The position numbers were made by a program, and so were the translations under genes. The notes under the pieces are model-generated. The model searched no databases. It saw nothing but the letters and a program-made list of their open reading frames with translations, and had not been told where the DNA came from. A DNA stretch of 64,000 nt from VXYL01 sp963666465 (GTDB lineage: Bacteria > Pseudomonadota > Gammaproteobacteria > Pseudomonadales > Azotimanducaceae). Below are positions 35,016 through 44,439 of this stretch, piece after piece. The stretch spans positions 2,108,001 to 2,172,000 of the forward strand of contig OY762824.1 of assembly GCA_963666465.1 (NCBI GenBank). The letters are read 5' to 3'. Position 1 is the stretch's first letter; the number at the start of each line of letters is the position of its first letter.

Positions 35016-35525
35016 GTGGCGTATCCGTTTTGCGGACGCCGACACGCGAAATTCGTCAGGTCAGAGCGGATACGGCATGGGGTCAAGCCCTTCGGTCATC
35101 TTTGACTCGCGCCTTGGCAGCGTGCGAAAGGCAACGCATGGGCGCGCACTCGTGGCGAGATCCTTTGGTGACAAGAGCGTGAAGGCCCAAAGTGCCGACT
35201 GCTGCCCAAGGAACAGGCAGATGTCGAACCAGCGCGCCTGCAAGGTTGCCTGCGCACGGTGTTCTTTCCTGACGGTTTCGGGTGTCGTTGACGTCAATCG
35301 AAAATGTGGTCGGCAGCCGGTTGGGGCTGCCATGTTTCTTCTCCGGCCGTGTGCTTCGCCGGTTTCAGCATCGAAAGGATGGAGGCCTTGCCCCCGATAC
35401 GGTTGCCGCGCATTGGTCAAGCGGCGCTTCCCTCCGACGGGGCGCACTATAGCAGCCCTTTGCAAAAGGTGCCAAACTTTCATTTTGGGCCGTTGCTTGG
35501 TCCGATCGGCCGGGAGAAGCAGACA
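35016..35525. promoter_or_regulatory. Divergent rne-rluC intergenic region
   Basis: A 510-bp gap with no gene. In E. coli the same spacer holds the long rne 5' leader that RNase E cleaves to regulate itself. Here the region contains short hairpins, for example GGTTGGGGCTGCC and TTTGCAAAAGG around 35320-35470, but I cannot identify specific promoters or the autoregulatory stem-loop by eye. Confidence 0.45.
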
Positions 35526-36431
35526 ATGCGGGCGCGCGTCATGCCGGTGCAGGTGGTCGAGGTGGGAGAAGCCGCCGGACAGCGGCTCGACAACTTCCTC
35601 ATCGGCCGACTGAAAGGGGTGCCGAGAAGCCGCATCTACCGCATGGTGCGTGGTGGCGAGGTGCGCGTGAACGGGGGCCGCGCCAAGGCGAGCCAACGCC
35701 TCTCGGCGACCGATCGGGTGCGCATCCCGCCATACAAGGGCACGGATGCGGCAGAGGCGCTGGTGGACGGAGGGCGTGTTGCCGCCGCCGTTCTCGATGG
35801 GCTGATCCATGAGGACGATGACCTGATCGTCGTCGACAAGCCGAGTGGCATCGCCGTGCATGGCGGCAGCGGGGTGCGTGCCGGACTCATCGAGACGCTG
35901 CGGGCACGCGAGCCGAAGGGCTGGCTGGAACTCGCCCATCGCATCGACCGGGACACCTCCGGCGTGCTGGTGCTGGCGAAGAACCGGCGCACCCTGCTGG
36001 CGTGGCACGAGGCCTTTCGCAAGGGCCGCGTGCGCAAGCGCTACGACGCCATCGTTGACGGCGAATGGCCGGCGGCCCTTCGCACCGTGCGTTCGCCGCT
36101 CAAGCGCCTGACCCTGGCCGGTGGCGAGAGGCGGATGCGGGTTGCCTCGGACGGCCAGTCTGCGAGGACCGACTTCGAGGTCGTCGCCCGCGGCGAGCAC
36201 ACCACCCACCTGCGCGCCTTCCCCAAGACCGGGCGCACCCACCAGATTCGCGTCCACGCAGCCTCCAGCGGCCACCCCATCCTGGGCGACGACAAGTACG
36301 CTCCCGGCAAGGCCCGAAGCGGCCGACTCCTTCTCCATGCAAGCCGCCTGCGCGTGGTCATGGACGGCGCCGCGCTGGACTTCAATGCCCCGTTGCCGGC
36401 GGCGTTTGGGGGCTTCGCGTGCCCCACGTAG
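35526..36431 (+). CDS. rluC: 23S rRNA pseudouridine synthase RluC
   Basis: Makes pseudouridines in 23S rRNA (positions 955, 2504 and 2580 in E. coli). The 301-residue protein has an N-terminal S4 domain (QRLDNFLIGRLKGVPRSRIY, VRVNGGRAK) and the RluA-type catalytic domain: DLIVVDKPSGIAVHGGSG, catalytic Asp in ELAHRIDRDTSGVLVLAKN, and GRTHQIRVHAASSGHPILGD. The ATG at 35526 matches the family N-terminus. The divergent position next to rne supports the assignment to RluC. Confidence 0.92.
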   Translation: MRARVMPVQVVEVGEAAGQRLDNFLIGRLKGVPRSRIYRMVRGGEVRVNGGRAKASQRLSATDRVRIPPYKGTDAAEALVDGGRVAAAVLDGLIHEDDDLIVVDKPSGIAVHGGSGVRAGLIETLRAREPKGWLELAHRIDRDTSGVLVLAKNRRTLLAWHEAFRKGRVRKRYDAIVDGEWPAALRTVRSPLKRLTLAGGERRMRVASDGQSARTDFEVVARGEHTTHLRAFPKTGRTHQIRVHAASSGHPILGDDKYAPGKARSGRLLLHASRLRVVMDGAALDFNAPLPAAFGGFACPT

Positions 36432-36458
36432 GGAGTGGCGCCGCTCGAACGGCACCTA

Positions 36459-36770
36459 ACCCGGATTATTCATGAATGCCCTACTGCGGACAACGATGCA
36501 CTCGCTGTGGCTGGCAAGTACTCGCGTGTCCTTCGGACCCGTTCGCGTGTCCTTCGGACCCGTTCGCGTGTCCTTCGGACCCGTTCGCGCGTCCTTCGGA
36601 CCCGTTCGCGCGTCCTTCGGACCCGTTCGCGCGTCCTTCGACATAATGCACAGCCATGCCTGCGTGCCCTTCGGGGCGCGTTGCGTCCTCCACTCCGTGC
36701 GGCACGCGTGCGGGTCCAACCACAGCGGCGTCTCGTCGCCCTCGCTACGCGCATTCATGAATGATCCGGG
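36459..36770. mobile_element. Family E MITE-like element
   Basis: 312 bp with inverted ends ACCCGGATTATTCATGAATG and CATTCATGAATGATCCGGG. CTA flanks both sides (36456-36458 and 36771-36773). The right CTA is the TAG stop of the leftward membrane-protein gene. The interior holds a 21-bp tandem repeat. A fragment related to its left part is also seen near 52700. Confidence 0.8.
36524..36641. repeat. Five tandem 21-bp repeats inside family E
   Basis: Five copies of GCGTGTCCTTCGGACCCGTT plus one base, at 36524, 36545, 36566, 36587 and 36608, followed by a partial unit. The later units change GTGTCC to GCGTCC. Each unit contains the palindrome TCCTTCGGA. The 21-bp period keeps a frame open on both strands, but no known protein is encoded. 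Confidence 0.9.
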
Positions 36771-37439
36771 CTACGATCGTGCCCCAACCCGGAAGCTCAC
36801 CCCGAAGCCCGTTTGCCTCCAGCTCAGCCAGGTCAAGACCGGATAGAAGAGCAGCGCCGAGGCGACATGCCACTCGGCAACGTTGCGCAGCGATGCGGGG
36901 GCGCCGGCCAGGTTGACGAGGGTGCCGAGCACCAGCCCCTCCAGCAGCATCGCCACCAGCAGGGCGGTGGTGATGCGCGAGAGGGTCGAACGGGGCATCA
37001 GCGCCCCGGTTCGCTGCGCCAACATGGCTTCGGCGAGGTAGGTGAGGCCGAAGAAGATCACCGTGCCGTAGCGGCGCAGGGCGCGGTAGGTGTCGCCGTC
37101 GGAACCAAGGAAGGTGGCGTACACGACGAGGGCCATCGCCCCAACGATGCCGACGGCAACCATGCACCGCCGCCACGCCGCGCGCTTGTCACCGGCGGCC
37201 CGCAGCCATTCCCCACAGAGCATCCAATAGCCGGCCAGGAGCGCTGCGGCCGGCAGGATCGTCGCCTTGAAGACGAAGTAGCCGGCGCCGTAGCGGCCGC
37301 TGGCGCTGACGGTGGTGCAGCCGCTGAGGTGAGGCAGGCACTCCGGAATGTGGCCGGCGCTGGCGGAGAGGACATAGGCCACGATCACGCCGCTCCAGGA
37401 GAGCAGCCACACCAGCACGGGAATCAAGCGCAGGTCCAC
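36771..37439 (-). CDS. Integral membrane protein (Frag1/DRAM-like)
   Basis: A 222-residue protein with six hydrophobic segments, among them LIPVLVWLLSWSGVIVAYVL, ILPAAALLAGYWMLC, MVAVGIVGAMALVVYATFL and ITTALLVAMLLEGLVLGTLV. The loop after the first segment, GHIPECLPHLSGCTTVSASG, resembles the Frag1/DRAM/Sfk1 family, whose bacterial members have no known function. Start ATG 37439. Its stop TAG lies in the target-site flank of the family E element. Confidence 0.65.
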   Translation of the reverse strand: MDLRLIPVLVWLLSWSGVIVAYVLSASAGHIPECLPHLSGCTTVSASGRYGAGYFVFKATILPAAALLAGYWMLCGEWLRAAGDKRAAWRRCMVAVGIVGAMALVVYATFLGSDGDTYRALRRYGTVIFFGLTYLAEAMLAQRTGALMPRSTLSRITTALLVAMLLEGLVLGTLVNLAGAPASLRNVAEWHVASALLFYPVLTWLSWRQTGFGVSFRVGARS

Positions 37440-37474
37440 GAGTCGAACCTACCATAGGCTCACGGGGAGGATGA

Positions 37475-38230
37475 ATGCCGGCGCCAAGGATCGTCAGTTC
37501 TGCACCTGCCCTCGCGCCTTGCATGGCGGTTGCGGCGGTGGAGGTCTGCCAGCCGCCGCATGGGCCGCAGGCACCCGCGGAACAGCCGTTCAAGACGCTC
37601 GTGGGCGCCGCTCTCGACCCGGCAGCCGAGCCGGAAGCGCGCTGCCGCGTCACCTCGCTTGTGTCCATTCGCGGCACCTGTTCGACACCACCGATCCGGC
37701 GGAGGACAATGTCCTCTTCCGAGCCGCCAATCGCTGGCATATCGATACCCGCGAAGATGTGCTGCGGGGGATTCTGCTGTTCCGCGAGGGGGACGAAAGG
37801 CAGTTTGCTCCTCGCCGAGTCGGAGCGGAAGCTGCGCGCCAAGTCCTTCCTCCACGATGCCCGCGTCATCGCCAACATAGCTTGTGGCGACGAGATCGAC
37901 GGTGGCGACCCGCGATGTCTGGTCCCTTCCCCCAGCTTCGGCTTCACCCGCACCGGCGGCGAGGAGCGGCTCACGGCGGGGATGTCGAACAGCAACCTGC
38001 TCGGCACCGGCACGGTGCCGGAACTGTCGCATTTCGACAATCCGGATCGCAAGGGGCTTCGTGGCCGGGTTCGCCGAACCCAATCTGATGGGCAGTCGAG
38101 CTGGACTGCGGCTGCGGACGGCGCCACCGATGACGGCCGCGGGAGGCACGCATGGTCGGCCTGCCGCGCCGCTCGCCCGATGCGCCACACGCTCTGCAAG
38201 GACCCGTTGCTGGAGCGGATAAGCACCTAG
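37475..38230 (+). pseudogene. Degraded POTRA/outer-membrane beta-barrel protein
   Basis: No single frame is intact, but consecutive fragments in different frames resemble an outer-membrane protein with POTRA domains: HLFDTTDPAEDNVLFRAANR then WHIDTREDVLRGILLFREGD in one frame (about 37670-37790), SERKLRAKSFLHDARVIA in the next (about 37815-37880), VATRDVWSL (about 37900), then SFGFTRTGGEERLTAGMSNS with NLLGTG (about 37935-38010) and VAGFAEPNLMGSRAGLRLR (about 38060-38120). At least three frameshifts separate them. The 3' barrel region is missing. I read it as a decayed gene for a BamA/TamA/ShlB-like protein. Confidence 0.65.
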
Positions 38231-38305
38231 CCAATCACGGCCGTGGGCCTCGGGGGCGAGGGTGTTCCACTCTGGCCCCCAAGCCCCAAGGACCGCCGTG
38301 CATCC

Positions 38306-39610
38306 TCAGGCGAACTGCGCCTCCTCCGTGGAGCCCGTCAGCGCCGTCACCGACGACTGGCCACCCTGGATCACGTTTGCCACCTCGTCGAAGTAGCCGG
38401 TGCCCACTTCCTGCTGGTGGCTGACGAAGCTGTAGCCCTCGTTGGCCGCCGCGAACTCCTTCTCCTGCAGCTCGACGTAGGAGGTCATCTGGTTGTCCAC
38501 GTAGCCCTTGGCGAGGTCGAACATGCCGTACCACATGCTGTGGATGCCGGCCAGGGTGATGAACTGGAACTTGTAGCCCATCGCCGCCAGCTCGCGCTGA
38601 AACTTGGCGATGGTGGCGTCGTCGAGATTCGCCTTCCAGTTGAACGACGGCGAGCAGTTGTAGGCCAGCATCTGGCGCGGATACTCCTTGTGCACCGCCT
38701 CGGCGAACTGCCGCGCCTCGTTCAGGTCCGGCACTGCCGTCTCGCACCAGATGAGGTCCGCGTAGGGAGCGTATGCAAGCGCTCGGGAGATGGCCTGCCC
38801 GAGGCCGTTGCGGGTGCGGTAGAAGCCCTCCGGCGTGCGCTCGCCGGTGATGAACGGCCTGTCCCACTCGTCCACGTCGCTCGTCACCATGTCGGCGGCG
38901 TTGGCGTCGGTGCGCGCCATCAACACCGTCGGCACGTCGCAGACATCGGCGGCAAGCCGGGCAGCGATGAGCTTCTGCACCGCCTCCACTGTCGGCACGA
39001 GCACCTTGCCGCCCATGTGGCCGCACTTCTTCACCGAGGCGAGCTGGTCCTCGAAATGCACGCCGGCGGCACCGGCGGCGATCATGGACTTCATCAGCTC
39101 GAAGGCGTTGAGGACGCCACCGAAGCCGGCCTCGGCATCGGCCACGATGGGCGCATAGAAGTCGATGCCCTGGTCGATGCCCTTGGCCCACTGAATCTCG
39201 TCGGCGCGGCGGAAGGCGTTGTTGATGCGGTTGACCACCGTGGGCACGGAGTTCACGGCGTAGAGCGACTGATCCGGATACATCGTCTCGGAGTCGTTGT
39301 TGTCGGCCGCAACCTGCCAGCCGGAAAGGTAGATGGCCTTGATGCCGGCCTTCACCTGCTGCACGGCCTGGCCGCCGGTGACGGCGCCGAGGCAGTTCAC
39401 GAAGTCTTCGGTTTGCAGCAGCTCCCAGAGCTTGTCGGCGCCGTGCGCCGCCAGCATGCTGCGGTGCGGGATGGTGCCGCGCAGCTTCACCACATCCTCC
39501 GCCGAATAGCCGCGCTTCACGTCCGCCCAGCGGGCGTTGGTGATCCATTCATCCTCAAGCTCGGCAATTTGCAGGGCACGGGACTTGCGAGGCACGAAGT
39601 GCAGGGCCAT
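38306..39610 (-). CDS. aceA: Isocitrate lyase
   Basis: Cleaves isocitrate to succinate and glyoxylate in the glyoxylate shunt, allowing growth on C2 compounds or fatty acids. The 434-residue product aligns throughout: YLSGWQVAADNN, ADAEAGFGG, the catalytic loop SVKKCGHMGGKVLVPTVEA, ARTDANAADM, CETAVPDL and AYNCSPSFNWK. The ATG at 39610 gives the usual length for the bacterial class. No malate synthase gene lies next to it. Its presence fits the acyl-CoA genes nearby. Confidence 0.95.
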   Translation of the reverse strand: MALHFVPRKSRALQIAELEDEWITNARWADVKRGYSAEDVVKLRGTIPHRSMLAAHGADKLWELLQTEDFVNCLGAVTGGQAVQQVKAGIKAIYLSGWQVAADNNDSETMYPDQSLYAVNSVPTVVNRINNAFRRADEIQWAKGIDQGIDFYAPIVADAEAGFGGVLNAFELMKSMIAAGAAGVHFEDQLASVKKCGHMGGKVLVPTVEAVQKLIAARLAADVCDVPTVLMARTDANAADMVTSDVDEWDRPFITGERTPEGFYRTRNGLGQAISRALAYAPYADLIWCETAVPDLNEARQFAEAVHKEYPRQMLAYNCSPSFNWKANLDDATIAKFQRELAAMGYKFQFITLAGIHSMWYGMFDLAKGYVDNQMTSYVELQEKEFAAANEGYSFVSHQQEVGTGYFDEVANVIQGGQSSVTALTGSTEEAQFA

Positions 39611-39812
39611 GGGCGAGGTTCCTCCGCTGATTTGGTGGCGGCAAAGGGCGCGCATTGTAGCGACCGGAACAGAGAATGGAAGGGTGTTCGAGCATCGATT
39701 GCCCAACGACGGGGGGGACTTGCTGCGGAAGGGCTCGCCCAGCACGCCGACAAAGTGAAAAATAGCGATTTCAATCAACACTATAGTATCGATAAATTCC
39801 CGTTTGCGGACG

Positions 39813-40521
39813 TTAGCGCGGCGAAAGATGCGGATGCAACCCCAGTTTCGGACTTTTTTTCGCGGGTGCCCCCTCACCTGAAGGTCTGGCGCCGTAGCGC
39901 AGGCAGGCCACGGGGCCGCGGACGGCCTCCTGCTCCCGCGTGTAGCAGGCCGGCATCGACGGCGACGACCACCTTCCCGCGAGCTGCATCGCCACCAGGC
40001 TCGCGTTGCGTTCCGCAAGGGACTGCGCCGATCCAATCCGCAGCGAGTGGCCCGACACGCGGCCATGGATGCCCGCCGCCTTCGAGCGGGCCTGCACGAT
40101 GCGCCGGATCGAACGCTCGCCCAAGGCTCCGGGCTGGACGCTCCCGCTGCGGTGCATGGGCTGGAAGGGAGGCCCCTCGTCAATGCCGGCCGCCTCGATC
40201 CATGACCTGATCCTCGCCACGGTCGGTGGCCCGAGGAAGCGCCTCGGACCCCGTCCAGCCTGGTCCGTCTTCGAGCGCCGCGCGAAGCAGCAGCCCGGAA
40301 CCGTCTTCGAGGAGGCGAATGGCGGCGCAGTCGATGGCCGACGCCTCGGACACCCGCAGCAGGGCGTCCGACATGACGGCGACGAGTGCAGCGTCGCGCA
40401 GCCCGGCGACATGCCCCGCACTTTCCGCAAGCGCGCACACCTCGTCCGCCTGTTCCCACCTGATGCCCCGAACCTGTTGGGGGCCTTGCCCCGCGCCCCG
40501 CGCCGAACTCCCCCCATGCAC
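39813..40521 (-). pseudogene. Tyrosine recombinase (integrase) remnant
   Basis: Two frames contain the parts of one integrase. Around 40300-40450 one frame gives LRDAALVAVMSDALLRVSEA, with the first catalytic Arg. After a shift near 40275 the other gives RRFLGPPTVARIRSWIEAAG, SIRRIVQARSKAAGIHGRVS, then GHSLRIGSAQSLAERN (HxxR) and the Tyr in MPACYTREQ. The N-terminal arm-binding domain is absent or unrecognisable. It lies upstream of an AT-richer stretch that may be the scar of a lost mobile element. Confidence 0.7.
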
Positions 40522-40639
40522 TTCCGCACCCGCGCCATCGGACGTCCACTCCCCGCTCCCGCAGTCCCCAGCGCACCGCCGCCGCCGCCGCAGCGGCGGC
40601 GGTCACACGAGGAAAAATCATTAATGCAACAAGTGCCGC

Positions 40640-40868
40640 TGCGGCGGCAGTTGGCCTAGCGTGTCAATTCTGAAATGGTGACAATCTAGTGTACTGTCTC
40701 TGAAATGCCTATACATATTGTGCGGTGCAGGCGCCTGGCGCGATGCTCGGCAACTAAGAGTGTAATTTTCCGTGGAGACAAACATTTACGAACGCCTCCG
40801 GTTCTCTTGGTTGGGGGGCCATGTGAGCATGTGATTTAGGTCAACGTATTTGAGAGTCGGTACACTAG
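40640..40868. other. AT-richer non-coding scar
   Basis: About 230 bp of clearly lower GC than its surroundings, for example GTGTCAATTCTGAAATGGTG and GCATGTGATTTAGGTCAACG. There is no gene. It lies between the integrase remnant and a transposase remnant, and is most simply a leftover of foreign DNA. Confidence 0.5.
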
Positions 40869-40918
40869 CGCCACAAGAACTGTTGCCGGAGGCACGGTGT
40901 GCCAGTCGGCACACCGTC
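40866..40918. repeat. Family B remnant and hairpin
   Basis: AGCGCCACAAGAACTGTTGC (about 40867-40886) matches the end of family B in reverse. It is followed by the hairpin CGGTGTGCC-AGTC-GGCACACCG (40895-40916). Confidence 0.55.
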
Positions 40919-40999
40919 TTCCTCTTTCTGGATACACCCCGCCCGAAGTCAGGCTTGAATTGCGCTATGGGTATCCTTCAGACTACAAGCCTACGGTAA

Positions 41000-41240
41000 C
41001 TCCCCAGCGCAATTGTCACGCCTGCACGCTGGCTGCCCTGCGCGCACCCGCCCGACTCCAACTCCCCGGCGCCCCGCCCGGACGGTCGGCCACGACAGCC
41101 CCGTCGCGGCCGACACCAGCGCGTCGCCATCCGTACCCGATGGCGCGCGACTCCGTGGCCGCCCAGATCCGGCGACCACGCTCGTCGAGAAACGGCTCGA
41201 CCACTGCGTACTTCTCGACGATCGTCGCTTCGAGTGCATG
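41000..41240 (-). pseudogene. ISAzo13-type transposase N-terminal remnant
   Basis: The sequence KYAVVEPFLDERGRRIWAAT followed by ESRAIGYG matches the conserved start of ISAzo13-family transposases. It continues in another frame as GDALVSAATGLSWPTV, so a frameshift separates the two. Nothing downstream of it is transposase-like. The remnant abuts the 3' end of the second RND gene. Confidence 0.65.
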
Positions 41241-41304
41241 ATTGCGCATCGGCCAAGTGGAACATGGCCGTCGAAAGATGGCAGTTTCGATTTGCGATAT
41301 GTCC

Positions 41305-44300
41305 CTAAGCGACGCCAGCATCCGGCGCAGTTTGCCCTCGACGCAGTTGCCGTACACGCGCAACTGCGGGGAAAAAACTGTAGAAGGTTGGCACCAGGAT
41401 TAGGGTGATGGCGGTGGAGAAGACGATGCCGAAGGCCAAGGACACCGCCGCCGGGATCACGATCTGGGCGCTCATGGAGGTTTCGAGCACCATTGGCACC
41501 AGGCCGAAGAAGGTGGTCAGGGAGGTGAGCAGGATGGCGCGGAACCGGGCCGCGCCCGAATCGAGAGCGGCCTGGACAATGCTCGCGCCAGCCTCCACGC
41601 GCTTGTTGATGAAGTCCACGAGGATAAGGCTGTCGTTCACCACCACGCCGGCCAAGGCGATGATGCCGATGAAGGAGATGGAGCTGAAGGCGATGTCGGT
41701 GATCATGTGGCCGATCAGGGCGCCGATGAAGCCGAACGGGACGGCGACCATGATGAACAGGGGTTGGATGTAGCTCTTGAGCGGGATCGCCATGAGCGCA
41801 TACATGAGCAGCAGCCCGGCGGAGAGGCGCGTCACCATGTCGATCATCTCGTTCACCGCATCGCGGGCGGAGCCCTCGCGACCGAAGCTCACATTCGGGT
41901 AGCGCTGCTGCAGCCCCGGAATGAAGTCCCGCTGCACCTGGCCCATCAGGCGCATGGGCTCCACGGCGGCAAGGTCGGCGCTGGCCGTCACCGACACCGT
42001 TCGCTGCCCGTCCACGCGCCGGATCTGGTTGTAGCCGCGCTGGATTTCATAGTCTGCCACGGCGTGGAACGGCACCTCCCGGCCGTCCGGGGTGCGAATC
42101 GACATGCTCTCCAGATTGCCGATGGATTGCCGCTCGGCGCGGGGGTAGCGCACCATCACCCGCACCTCGGAGTCGCCACGCTGGATGCGCTGAGCCTCTA
42201 CGCCGTAGAAAGCCTGGCGAACCTGTCCGGCGAGGTCGGCCAGCGTGATGCCGAGCGCCTGCGCTTCCGGCTTGATCGAGAGCTTGATCTCTTCCGGGCC
42301 GGCGGTGGCCGAGCTTTCCACCTCGTAGAGGCCCTGGAACGACTTCAGGTGGTCGGCAAGTTCCTCCGATGCGCCTTCTAGCTGGTCGAAGTCCGATGCC
42401 TGCATTCGGAAGGCGATGGGCTTGCCGCCCCCCATGCGGTTCATGGAGCGGAACTCGAGGCCGCGGGTTCCGGCAATGTCACCCACCTTGGCACGCCAGC
42501 GGTCCTCGATTTCCTTCGGCGAGATGTCGCCGCGGATGTCGCGATCCTTGAGCTGGACCTGGAAGTTGGCCGAGTTGCCGCCTTGGGTGAAGGCATAGAC
42601 GTGGTCGATCACGTCCACTGGCAACCCGCGTTCCTCCTTCAGCTCCTCGTTCACCTCGCGCAGCTTGGTATCCATCTGCGTGACGACACTGGTGATCAGA
42701 CTCTCCGGCGCGCCTTCCCGAAGTTCCACCTGTGCCATCAGGAAGTCGGCCTCGAACTCCGGGAACCAGACCATTCGCACCTGGCCGCCGAAGATGAAGC
42801 CCACCATCAGGACCATCAGCCCCACGAAAATCGAGAGCGTGAGCAGGCGATAGCTGATGGCGCGGCGCAAGAGCGGCACATAAACGTTCGCCACGAACCA
42901 CTTCAGGCGCTTGTCCACCCAGTCCGCCACGCCCTTCTTGGTGCCGTGCGACGAGCGCATCATGGAGAGGTGGGAGGGCAGGATGAGTTTGCTTTCCACC
43001 AGCGAGAAGGCGAGGCAGAGGATCACCACCCAGCCGATGGCGGCTGTGAACGAGGCGGTGCGCCCGCTCATGAACAGGAACGGCAGGAAGACGCCGATGG
43101 TGGTGAGCACGCCAAAGGTGGCTGGCACCGCCACCTTGCGGGCGCCGGCGACGATGTTGGGCAGGGTATAGCCTTTCTCTTCCGTCTCCGTGTAGGCGCT
43201 CTCGCCAATGATGATGGCGTCGTCCACGACGATGCCCAGCACGAGAATGAAGGCGAACAGGCTCATCATGTTGATGGAGACGTCCACGAACGGTACCGGC
43301 AGGAACATGAAGGCGCCGAGGAACGCCACCGGCAGGCCGATGAGCACCCAGGCCGCCACCTTCAGATGCAGGAAGAGGCCCAGCACAACCAGCACCAGCG
43401 CCGCGCCCAAAGCCATGTTCTTGACCATGAGGTCGAGGCGGTCTTCGAGGAACTCTGACGAGTTGGCCCACGCCGTCAGCTCGACGCCATCCGGCAGCGT
43501 CGCCTTGCGCTTCTCGACATAGCGCTTGGCGGCGTCGCTGACGTGGATGGGATTTTGGTCCTCGTTCGCGTTCACGCTGATGCCGATCGAGCGCTTGCCG
43601 TTGAAGAACGAATAGAACCCGACCTCGGAGAAGCCGTCGCGAATGGTGGCCACGTCGCCTAGTGTGAGTCGCGTGCCGTCCGGCTGCGTGAGCAGCACGA
43701 TGTCGGCGAATTCCTCGCCGGTGTACGCCTGGCCGGTGGCGCGCAGGCGAATGTCGCCGGCGTCTGAGCGAATGGCGCCGCCGGGCAGATCGAGGGACCA
43801 GCGGCCGATGGTGCGGGAGACTTCCTCCAGCGTCAGGCCGTACTGGCGCAGGGTGTCCTCCGACACTTCCACCGAGATCTCGAACGGCCGTGCTCCCTGC
43901 ACCACCACGTGCGAAATCTCCGGTTCCGCCAACAGCTCCTCGCGGATGTCCTCGGCCAGTTCCTTCATGGTGGCTTCGTCGAGGTCGCCGGCGACCTGAA
44001 GGTTCACTGCCGAGTTGCGCCAATAGCGCCGGGAGATGATGGGGCGCTCGGTCTGTGTCGGGAAGGTGGAGATGCTGTCCACCGCGAGCTTCACCTCGTC
44101 CATCATCTCGGCAAGGTCGTATTCGTCGAGAATTTCCACCGTGACCATGCCGGCGCCTTCGCTGGCAGTGGAGGTGACCTCGCGCACGCCTTCGAGGTCT
44201 TCGATGGCTTCCTCGATCTTGACGACGACGCCGCGCTCCACCTCTTCCGGCGCCCCGCCACGGAACGGCACCTGCACCTGAATCTGGTTGAAGTTGGCTT

Positions 44301-44439
44301 CCGGCATCATCTCCTTCTGGACGATGAAGATGGAGTAGATGCCGCCGCCGACGATGGCGAGCATCATGAGGTTGGCGGCGACGTGGTTCTTGGCGAACCA
44401 GCCGATGAGGCCCTTCACTTCGGGATATGGATCAGCCAC
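41305..44439 (-). CDS. RND efflux transporter permease, second system
   Basis: A 1044-residue RND pump: IGWFAKNHVAANLMMLAIVG at TM1, porter domain with VQVPFRGGAPEEVERGVV, TM4 region VLGIVVDDAIIIGESAYTET with the relay Asp pair, and GIIALAGVVVNDSLILVDFI near TM10. It differs from the first pump (28693) in almost every motif and belongs to another RND subgroup. After the last TM (ITLILVPTFYSFF) the C-terminus reads PAVARVRQLRRGQTAPDAGV, taken from the adjoining transposase remnant; the native tail appears to be lost. Overlaps its adaptor by 8 bp. Confidence 0.9.
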   Translation of the reverse strand: MADPYPEVKGLIGWFAKNHVAANLMMLAIVGGGIYSIFIVQKEMMPEANFNQIQVQVPFRGGAPEEVERGVVVKIEEAIEDLEGVREVTSTASEGAGMVTVEILDEYDLAEMMDEVKLAVDSISTFPTQTERPIISRRYWRNSAVNLQVAGDLDEATMKELAEDIREELLAEPEISHVVVQGARPFEISVEVSEDTLRQYGLTLEEVSRTIGRWSLDLPGGAIRSDAGDIRLRATGQAYTGEEFADIVLLTQPDGTRLTLGDVATIRDGFSEVGFYSFFNGKRSIGISVNANEDQNPIHVSDAAKRYVEKRKATLPDGVELTAWANSSEFLEDRLDLMVKNMALGAALVLVVLGLFLHLKVAAWVLIGLPVAFLGAFMFLPVPFVDVSINMMSLFAFILVLGIVVDDAIIIGESAYTETEEKGYTLPNIVAGARKVAVPATFGVLTTIGVFLPFLFMSGRTASFTAAIGWVVILCLAFSLVESKLILPSHLSMMRSSHGTKKGVADWVDKRLKWFVANVYVPLLRRAISYRLLTLSIFVGLMVLMVGFIFGGQVRMVWFPEFEADFLMAQVELREGAPESLITSVVTQMDTKLREVNEELKEERGLPVDVIDHVYAFTQGGNSANFQVQLKDRDIRGDISPKEIEDRWRAKVGDIAGTRGLEFRSMNRMGGGKPIAFRMQASDFDQLEGASEELADHLKSFQGLYEVESSATAGPEEIKLSIKPEAQALGITLADLAGQVRQAFYGVEAQRIQRGDSEVRVMVRYPRAERQSIGNLESMSIRTPDGREVPFHAVADYEIQRGYNQIRRVDGQRTVSVTASADLAAVEPMRLMGQVQRDFIPGLQQRYPNVSFGREGSARDAVNEMIDMVTRLSAGLLLMYALMAIPLKSYIQPLFIMVAVPFGFIGALIGHMITDIAFSSISFIGIIALAGVVVNDSLILVDFINKRVEAGASIVQAALDSGAARFRAILLTSLTTFFGLVPMVLETSMSAQIVIPAAVSLAFGIVFSTAITLILVPTFYSFFPAVARVRQLRRGQTAPDAGVA

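Noticed and set aside
32748..35105. Long plus-strand frame over rne
   Set aside because: Antisense to the recognised RNase E and without family features.
35016..35525. RNase E autoregulatory hairpins
   Set aside because: Expected by analogy with E. coli, but I could not identify the specific stem-loops by eye, so they are not listed as separate features.
36524..36641. 21-bp tandem repeat as a CRISPR or a coding repeat
   Set aside because: No spacers; the translated heptapeptide repeat on either strand has no start, no ribosome site and sits within a MITE-like element.
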